The position numbers were made by a program, and so were the translations under genes. Positions 57,438 to 64,000 of a stretch of DNA of 64,000 bases are shown piece after piece. Numbering within the stretch: the stretch's first letter is position 1; every line of letters begins with the position of its first letter. The notes under the pieces are model-generated. The model was not told the origin of the DNA, made no database searches, and saw only the letters and a program-made list of their open reading frames with translations. Source of the stretch: Nepenthes gracilis (taxonomy: Eukaryota > Streptophyta > Magnoliopsida > Caryophyllales > Nepenthaceae); assembly GCA_033239525.1 (NCBI GenBank), contig BSYO01000024.1, positions 9,013,991 to 9,077,990 on the forward strand, in the 5' to 3' direction.

Positions 57438-57645
57438 GCGCTCAAGCCTTAAATTCCAGTATGCCCCCGCTCGTTGTGCGCCCGAATGGCACTCGAGCCA
57501 TAAATTTCAGTAAGCCCTCACTCGCTGTGCACTTGATTGGCACTCAAGCGGAAAATTCCAGTAAGCGCCCGCTCGTTGTGCGCTCGAATGACACTTAAGT
57601 GCAGGCCTGCGCCCGATGCGCGCTCGACGGGCATTTGAGTGTGCG
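57438..57645 (+). repeat. 51-bp tandem array in U3 of the Tork 5' LTR
   Basis: Units start at 57,438, 57,489, 57,540 and 57,591 (exact 51-bp steps), with a shortened fifth start at about 57,631. The consensus opens GCACTCAAGCC or GCACTCGAGCC, continues TAAATTCCAGTAAG, then a GCTCGTTGTGCGC-like part. The 3' LTR has one unit fewer (62,263, 62,314, 62,365). Confidence 0.95.
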
Positions 57646-57650
57646 TCGAT

Positions 57651-57658
57651 TATATAAA
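57651..57658 (+). promoter_or_regulatory. TATA box of the Tork 5' LTR
   Basis: TATATAAA directly follows the tandem array. The same motif lies at 62,425-62,432 in the 3' LTR. Confidence 0.8.
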
Positions 57659-58112
57659 ACGTGCACTTTGCATTTTTAGGTTATTTCAATCAGTTTTGAG
57701 TACCGTTCCAGAGAAGAAAAAGAGAGAAAAGAGAGAAAAGAAGAAGAAGATGAAGATTTCAGCATCCGTTTGGGTTTTCAATCAAGTTTCAGTCTTCGGT
57801 AATCACACGTACAAGGATCTTACTACTGAGAAGAATATCTGTCGGGTTTTACCTCTACTCTTGCTCTTTATATTTCTTATACGGGTTGTGCAAAGTTAGT
57901 TGATATTGATTCTTATGATTTGGGATTTATGTAACCGATCAACTGCTGCTAGTAAAAATTTCGGACTCTATCTTTCGTGGTTTTTCTCCCTCGTTTCATA
58001 GAGTTTTTCACGTAAAAATCGTGCCTTTATTGTTTGTGCCTGTTTATTGTGTGCTTGCTATTATCTACTACGTGTTTTTTCACGGTTTAAATAAGTATTT
58101 AATTATAACAAG

Positions 58113-58123
58113 TGGTATCAGAG
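58113..58123 (+). other. Primer binding site of the Tork element
   Basis: TGGTATCAGAG, 2 bp after the 5' LTR, perfect complement of initiator tRNA-Met. Confidence 0.95.
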
Positions 58124-58162
58124 ATTTTTGTTCGTGTTGGGTATTGTGACTTTTTTGAATCG

Positions 58163-58906
58163 ATGAAAGCCGGAAATAAGATGATGTGTTTGAATGGTAC
58201 GAACTATGATATTTGGCGCAGCGAAATGAAGGACTTGCTGTTTGTGAAATCGATGCACCATCCGATTTTTGCTACGCAAAAACTGGAATCAAAGTCCGAG
58301 GAGGATTGGGCTTTTGAGCATAAATAAGTTTGTGGTTATATTCGGCAATTTGTGGATGACAATGTATATAATCACATCCGGAATTAGACACATGCAAGAA
58401 CTTTGTGGCAAAAAGTTGAAACACTTTATGCCTCAAAGACCGGCAACAATAAATTGTTTCACTTGAAGAAGCTTATGCAAGTGAGGTACAAGGAGGGCTC
58501 GTCTGTCGCCGATCATTTATATGAGTTTCAATGATATGTTGGTCAATTGAGTGGCATGGGTATAAAATTTGATGATGAACTATTGGGTTTGTGGCTTCTG
58601 ACTACTTTTTCAGACTCCTGGGATGTGGTAAGGATTACTATCGCCAATGCAGCTCCAAACGTTGTGGTAACTCTTGAGATAGCAAAGGGAGCAGTGTTGA
58701 ATGAAGAGATGAGACGTCGATCGCAGGGTACTTCCTCTACACACTCCGAAGTGTTAGTCTCCGAGTCACGAGGAAGAAATAAAGGGCGTGGTCCTAAACC
58801 TGCTGAGAAGAGTCGAAGCAAATCCAGATCGAGGTATCAGAATCTTGAGTTCCATCATTGTGGAAAGAAGGGACACATCAAAAAATATTGCTACAAGTGG
58901 AAGTGA
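58163..58906 (+). pseudogene. Tork gag
   Basis: ATG at 58,163 (MKAGNKMMCLNGTNYDIWR). The frame reads the copia gag domain with stops near 58,327, 58,386 and 58,533, for example LWQKVETLYASKTGNNK (about 58,405) and LLTTFSDSWD (about 58,590). It ends with a zinc knuckle HHCGKKGHIKKYC, in which the first Cys of CxxC is His, and a stop at 58,906. Confidence 0.9.
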
Positions 58907-59009
58907 GAGAATGCTGAAAGTAATGAGAAGAAGGCTGACAAGACTCGAGATGAAGAAAGAGCAACTGTTGTTATCGAGAGTGATCTTTGACTGGTGTGTC
59001 AGGAAGATG

Positions 59010-59508
59010 AGGTGGCAAATCTGGCTGATCTGGAGACAAGCTGGGTGGTGATAGTGGTGCTTCACTTCACGTCATGTCACAGAAAGAGTTCTTCACATCA
59101 TACACTCCTGGCGATTTCAAAGTGTTGAAAATGGGTAATAAAGGTATGTCCCGTATTGCTGGCTATGGTGATGTGTGTCTCACCATAAATAATGGAACCA
59201 AGTTGCTGTTGAGGGATGTTAGACATGTCCCGGATATTCGACTGAATCTGATCTTGGCTGGCAAGCTTGATGATGAGGGCTTTTGTAGCACGTTCTGCGC
59301 AGGAGTATGGAAGCTGACTAGAGGGTCTCTAGTTGTGGCTCAGGGTAGAAAAGTTTCTAACTTGTATGTGATGCAAGCCTCAATTATAGCGGGAGATATG
59401 CATGTTGCTAGAGATGAGGAGCTTTCAGATTTGTTGCACCGTCGGTTGAGTCACATGGGTAAGAAGGGCCTGAACTGTTTAGCCAAAAAAATTGCCTTTG
59501 ACGTGTAA
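59010..59508 (+). pseudogene. Tork protease and integrase zinc finger
   Basis: A one-base loss near 59,045-59,055 disrupts the expected WVVDSGASLHV triad, since GATAGTGGTGCT is still present. The open frame 59,074-59,508 continues with KMGNKGMSRIAGYGDVCL, LRDVRHVPDIRLNLI and LLHRRLSHMGKKGLN (HH of the HHCC finger). The Cys pair is lost to a frame change just after 59,508. Confidence 0.88.
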
Positions 59509-60230
59509 AAACAACTCAACTTAACACTTGTTCTCATTGCATGGCTGAAAAGTAACGACGGATCTCATTCAATGGCAATTCATTTACAAGGAAGACTGAT
59601 CTTCTTGAATTGGTCCACACTAACTTATATGGCCCATTCAAGGTGAATACTCTTGGAGGAGCACTTTACTTCATCACATTCATTAATGACTGTTCTCAAA
59701 AATTATGGGTGTATCCGTTGAAATCGAACGATCAAGCTTTTATATTTTTCAAGCATTTTCACGCCTTGGTTGAGAGGCAAACGGGAAAGAAATTGAAATG
59801 TATCCGAAGTGATAATGGTGGGGAGTACATCGGAGCATTTGATGAGTATTACCGATCTCATAGAATTCGTCATCAGAAGACTCCACTGAAGACACCGCAA
59901 TTGAATGGAGTAACCGAAAGAATGAATGAGACTTTGATGAAGAGGGTCCGATGTGTGCTTTCAGAGGCGAAGCTCTCTGGCTCGTTTTAGGGGGAAACCT
60001 TGAGAGCCGTGGCTCATGTCGTCAATCTGTCACCACACGGTACCTTGAATGGTGAAGAACTTGAAAAGATATGGACCGGAAAAGATGTATTCTACGATCA
60101 CTTACGGGTATTTAGATGTAAGGTCTTTGTTCACGTTCCCAAAGATGAAAGGACCAAGCTGGAGTTAAAGACCATACAGTGTATATTTCTCGGTTACAGG
60201 GAAGATGAGTTTGGATATTGACTGTTTGAT
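59509..60230 (+). pseudogene. Tork integrase
   Basis: The open frame from 59,610 reads LVHTNLYGPFKV, LYFITFINDCSQKLWVYPL, RSDNGGEY, and QLNGVTERMNETL. Stops near 59,990 and 60,220 follow. The first catalytic residue is Asn (HTN where the family has HTD), while the second Asp and Glu are kept. The C-terminal part has LRVFRCKVFVHVPKDERTK and CIFLGYREDEFGY. It is probably inactive. Confidence 0.92.
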
Positions 60231-60579
60231 CTGATTGAGAAGAAGCTTGTTCGATCAAGGGATGTCGTGTTTGTCGAGAATGAGACGATAGAGGATATCG
60301 GCAAAGGTTCAGAATTTGTCTCCAAGAATGATGAAAGTCGGGCATGTAATTTAGATCTTACGCGGCACTTGTTCATCATCAGAGTGAAAGTCAAGGCAAT
60401 GCTGAAGATGAAGAAGATAACGAGACTGCAGCGCCCGATAGAGATGAGGATGAGGCTATTCTTCCTAATATTTTCGAGCCTATCGAGACTGTTCCACTCC
60501 GACGATCCATGAGAGATTGAAGACCCTCTAGTCATTTGTCGGCCGAGGAGTATATGTTACTCACAGATGAAGGAGAGCC

Positions 60580-61330
60580 CGAATGCTTTGAGGAAGCAAT
60601 GGAGGATGAACACAAGGCGGAGTGGATGGAAGCTATGCAAGAAGAGATGGCATCGCTGCATTGAAATCACACGTTTGAGTTGACGAGGCTGCCAAAGGGA
60701 AGACGAGCATTGAAGAACAAGTGGGTCTTCAAGTTGAAGATAGATGAAAATAGCTCACAACCGAGGTATAAAGTGAGACTGATTGTGAAGGGCTTCAATC
60801 AACTAAAGGGTATTGACTTCGACGAGATCTTTACACCAGTGGTAAAGATGTCTTCCATTCGAGTGGTGCTCGAGTTGGCTGCTATTCTTAACCTGGAGGT
60901 AAAACAGATAGATGTGCGGACAATATTTCTTCACGGTGACCTTGAAGAAGAAATCTACATGGAGCAACCGAAGGGATTACTTGTCAAGGGGAAGGAGAAC
61001 TTAGTGTGTTATCTCAAGAAGAGTCTGTATCGCATGAAACAAGCACCGAGGCAATGGTACAAGAAGTTTGAATCTGTCATGGTAAATCAGGGTTATCAGA
61101 AAATGACCTCGGATCATTGTGTTTTTGTTTAGACTTTTTCAAAGGATGATTTGGTTGTTCTTTTACTCTATGTGGATGATATGCTGATTATTGTGCGTAA
61201 TGCTTCTCGGATCACGGAGTTAAAGCGACAGCTTGAAAAATTTTTTGCTATAAAAGATTTGGGACTGGCGAAGTAAATTCTGGGAATTAGAATTTTTCAC
61301 GACCACAAATCCAGGAAGCTACGGATATCA
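60580..61330 (+). pseudogene. Tork reverse transcriptase
   Basis: LKNKWVFKLKID, FDEIFTPVVKMSSIR, QIDVRTIFLHGDLEEEIYME and RMKQAPRQWYKKFE lie in one open frame (60,680-61,132). A stop follows, then LLLYVDDMLII with YVDD intact (61,169-61,180), and a further stop in AK-stop-ILGIRIF. The DVKTAFLHG block carries DVRTIFLHG. Confidence 0.93.
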
Positions 61331-61339
61331 CAAGAGAGC

Positions 61340-62150
61340 TATATGGAGAAAGTGCTTCAACGCTTTAATATGGAAAAGTCAAAATCAGTGAGCATGTCGT
61401 TCGCCAATCACTTCAAGTTAAGCAATTGTCAATGTTCTTATACTGAAGATGAAAAGGCATATACGAAAAGCATACCCTATTCTTCAGTCGTGGGTAGCCT
61501 AATGTATGTCACAGTGTGTACGAGACCAGATATAGCTTATGCTATTAGAGTTGTCAGTCGATTCTTGTCAAATCCCGGTAAGGAGTATTGGTCCGCGGTA
61601 AAATAGATTCTAAAGTATCTCCGAGAAACTTCTAAACAGTGTTTGTGCTTTGGAAGCAACATGCCCCTTCTGGTTGGATATACTGATGTAGATATGGCGG
61701 GTGATGTCGACTTACGGAAGTTTACTTTGAAATATTTAGTTATGTTTGCGGGAGGAGCCGTTTCTTGGCAATTGAGATTGCAGAGGTGTGTTGCTCTTTT
61801 CACTACTGACGCGGAATTCATTGCTATTACGAAGGCAAGCAAGGAGATAATATGGATGAAGAAATTCATTTGGAAACTTGGTCTCAAGCAGAAACGATAT
61901 GTCTTATTTTGCGATAATCAAAGTGCGATTCATCTTAGCAAGAAATCGTCTTTTCACGCCAAATCAAAGCATATTGATATGAGGTATCAATGAGTGCGGA
62001 ATGTTATTGACACGGGTTCATTGGTGCGGGAAAAGATCAGGACCGATGAGAATAAATTAGATATGATGACCAAGGCATTACAAAAGGGGAAGCTTGAAAC
62101 TTGCTATTCAATTGCCAGGATGACGATGAATGGCCCTACACGGTCGTGAG
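61340..62150 (+). pseudogene. Tork RT end and RNase H
   Basis: YMEKVLQRFNMEKSKSVSMS and YSSVVGSLMYVTVCTRPDIA (61,343-61,606), a stop, YLRETS, then GYTDVDMAGDVDLRK (the RNase H GY.DAD.AGD motif with Val for Ala), DAEFIAITKASKEIIWMK, FCDNQSAIHLSKKSSFHAKS and KHIDMRYQ (61,643-61,993). A stop occurs where the family has Trp or Phe, then the C-terminus to about 62,148. Stops look like single transitions. Confidence 0.93.
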
Positions 62151-62158
62151 GCAAAGTT

Positions 62159-62889
62159 TGTTGGGTTATGGGTCACTCCCGTGTGGACCCATACCCACTT
62201 AATGTGGCGGATGGGGGTAAATATCCTCACTGCATGAAGAAGGATCGAGTTGGGCCTGTTGGGTGCTCGAGCCGCACATTCCAGTATGCCCTCGCTCGCT
62301 GTGCGCCCGAATGACGCTCGAGCCGTAAATTCCAGTAAACCCCCGCTCGCTGTGCGCTCAAATGGCGCTCGAGCGCTGGCCTGCACCCGATGCGCGCTGG
62401 ACGGGTACTCGAGCGTGCGCCGATTATATAAAACGCGCACTTTGCATTTTTATATTATTCCAATCAGTTTTGAGTGCCGTTTCAGAGAAGAAAAAGAGAT
62501 AAAAGAGAGAGAAGAAGAAGAAGAAGAGGAAGATTTGAGCCTCAGCTTGGGTTTTTAATCAAGTTCCAATTTTCAGTAATCACATGTACGAGGTTCTTGC
62601 TACTGAGAAGAATATCTGCCGGGTTTTATCTCTACTCTTGCTCTTTATATTTCTCGTACGGGCTGTGCAAAGCTAGTTGATATTGATTCTTGTGATTTGG
62701 GGTTTGTGTAACCGATCAATTGTTACTAGTGAAAATTTCAGACTATGTGTCCTGTGGTTTTTCTCCCTCGTTTCATATAGAGTTTTCCACGTAAAAATCA
62801 TGCCTTTATTGTTTGTGGTTGTTTATTATATACTTGCTATCATCTACTACGTATTTCCTTGCGGTTTTAATAAGTATTTAATTCTAACA
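62159..62889 (+). repeat. 3' LTR of the Tork element
   Basis: Starts TGTTGGGTTATGG and ends TTCTAACA (731 bp). It has three 51-bp units (62,263, 62,314, 62,365) and TATATAAA at 62,425. The purine tract before it is eroded (GAGGCAAAGTT). Confidence 0.95.
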
Positions 62890-62894
62890 CTTGG

Positions 62895-63129
62895 ATGAGA
62901 AATTAATTTTTTCGGTTGTTTGGAAGGATATTTAAGAGGTACACAAGTCACACACACTAGCATTTGAGAGGGTACTTTTATATTTGATGTATATGTAAAA
63001 GGCATTTCTGTATATTTGTTTTATCAAATTAGCATTTGATGCTTGTTTGATTGGCTTATGTGTATTTGACAGTTTTAGCATTTATGCATGATGTATGCAT
63101 GATTAATATATGTGTGCTAGTTTACTGTT
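62895..63129. other. Spacer after the Tork element
   Basis: T-rich sequence, nothing recognised. It may be the start of the LTR-like repeat that follows. Confidence 0.4.
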
Positions 63130-64000
63130 TAATAACTTTAGACTAATTTTTAGCTATTTCTTCTAGGTTTTCTAAGAGAAGAGAGTGAAAAGGCAATACG
63201 AGGAAAGAGGAAAAGGATTAGAAGTGGTTTTGAGCTAAATTTTAATAAATTAAGCATATTTAAGCCATTTTTTTCAATCATTGTTGAATTTTTTAGATGT
63301 TCTTCTTGTTTTTGTCATAAATTCACATACATATACTATATCTGTACTTCTCTTGTATTTGGTTTGCATGCATGCTAAAGTTATTCATAAATTATGAGAT
63401 TTTGAAAACTTGTATCTCGATTCAATCATATTGTAAAGAATTCTTGATATATTTGAGCTTTTAGGCTTGCATGTCTTTCAATTGTAAGACTTTGATAAAA
63501 AAAAAACTCTACAACCAAATTAAAGTCAAATTATTTATTTTTCATATTTGATATTTTTTCATGTGTATAATGTCTTTCTTTTGACTAAATAAAAATTATT
63601 GTATTAATTGATAGAATATATTTAAAAATATCTTGATATATTAATTTCTAAGTGAATGCATAACCTAACATCTACAAGTTAAACAAAGGTAGTACTTATC
63701 TTATTTATAGGATATAATATTTAAACAACCCACCCACTGGTTTAGAAAATTAGTGTGCAGCCCAAATTATGGGAAAAGAATTTATAATTTGAACTTCGAT
63801 ATTTAACCCCAATCGGTGAGGTTTATCAATTGCACTTAGTTCTTAATTATTCAGTATTTTGCACATGATTGTTGACATTTTGTTCTTCTCACATTTTGTC
63901 ATATACATCTACATAAAAATTTATTTTTTGTTGAGTTTTATTTTCACTCTTATAATATTCCTCACTTTTAAGATTAGTGAGTTCGCTGTCAGAAATATAG
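63130..64000 (+). repeat. Third copy of the element A LTR (partial, runs off the window)
   Basis: Collinear with 1,200-1,920 and 19,200-19,960: AACCTAACATCTACAAGTTA (63,662; compare TACTTAATATCCACAAGTTA at 1,671), CAGCCCAAATTATGGGA (63,758), GGTGAGGTTTATCA (63,815), and TTTTGCACATGATTGTTGACATTTTGTTCTTC (about 63,857). Same orientation as the other two copies. More diverged than they are from each other. Confidence 0.7.

Larger units (their letters stand above)
57334..58110 (+). repeat. 5' LTR of the Tork element
   Basis: Starts TATTGGGTTA (partner TGTTGGGTTA) and ends TTATAACA. The U3 array of 51-bp units is at 57,438-57,645, TATA is at 57,651, then a purine-rich leader and the shared text CTGAGAAGAATATCTG. 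Confidence 0.95.
57334..62889 (+). mobile_element. Complete Tork/Tnt1-like copia element, 5.6 kb
   Basis: LTRs of 777 and 731 bp flank gag, protease, integrase, RT and RNase H in copia order on +. Target duplications are ATTGG (57,329-57,333) and CTTGG (62,890-62,894), one base different. Integrase text such as HALVERQTGKKLK with RSDNGGEY is typical of the Tnt1-containing Tork lineage. The LTRs differ at about 9% of sites by eye in the first 115 bp, and stops are numerous, so it is older than its Sirevirus neighbour. Confidence 0.93.

Noticed and set aside
57438..57645. CRISPR-like regular repeats
   Set aside because: Units are contiguous without unique spacers, lie in an LTR U3, and the DNA is plant nuclear.

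Overview
This window is plant nuclear DNA, probably from a eudicot with a repeat-rich, AT-rich genome. I found no intact host gene. Almost everything is LTR retrotransposons in various states of decay. The plant assignment rests on Sirevirus-type and Tork-type Ty1/copia elements, Tekay-like chromoviruses and Tat-lineage Ty3/gypsy elements, and on primer sites matching plant initiator tRNA-Met (TGGTATCAGAG). The species cannot be read from the sequence.

Positions 236-40,757 form one nested cluster. The oldest layer is a Tat-lineage gypsy element on the + strand (element D), now in three pieces: protease to RT start (236-952), RT (29,633-30,308) and RNase H to integrase (38,682-40,757). A chromovirus-like gypsy (element A, +) splits D between the first two pieces. 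Element C, a chromovirus on + with 5-bp duplications TAGAT, splits it between the last two (30,314-38,676). Element A is itself interrupted. A gag-only Sirevirus derivative (2,408-6,829, duplications GATTA) sits at the end of its 5' LTR. A 9.2-kb chromovirus on the - strand (element B, 20,257-29,443, duplications AAATT) sits in its 3' LTR. Its interior holds a gag-like remnant, a broken copy of a host TSS/clustered-mitochondria (CLU) gene, and a truncated Tat element on the - strand (element E, from 9,697) that cuts into the CLU copy. E carries an extra ORF antisense to its pol and a 40-42-bp tandem array.

Positions 40,758-47,934 are mainly AT-rich sequence without recognisable genes, with an 83-bp and a ~340-bp tandem duplication. 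Positions 47,940-57,294 are a complete, fairly young Sirevirus on - (duplications TAATT) with broken gag-pol and an extra ORF region between RNase H and the 3' LTR. Only 39 bp further on, a complete but older Tork-type copia element lies on + (57,334-62,889). The two 5' LTRs therefore face away from each other. The window ends in a third copy of the element-A LTR.

The most interesting signal is a 50-51-bp CTCGAGCC / AAATCCAG module. It is repeated in tandem just upstream of the TATA box in the LTRs of two different copia lineages (both Sirevirus elements and the Tork element), and its copy number differs between the two LTRs of single insertions. Other points of note are the CLU gene fragment among retrotransposon sequence, the two accessory ORFs, the gag-only derivative beside its full-length relative, and repeated Asp-to-Asn loss of catalytic residues in independent elements. 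No non-transposon system such as CRISPR, a toxin or a biosynthetic cluster was seen.
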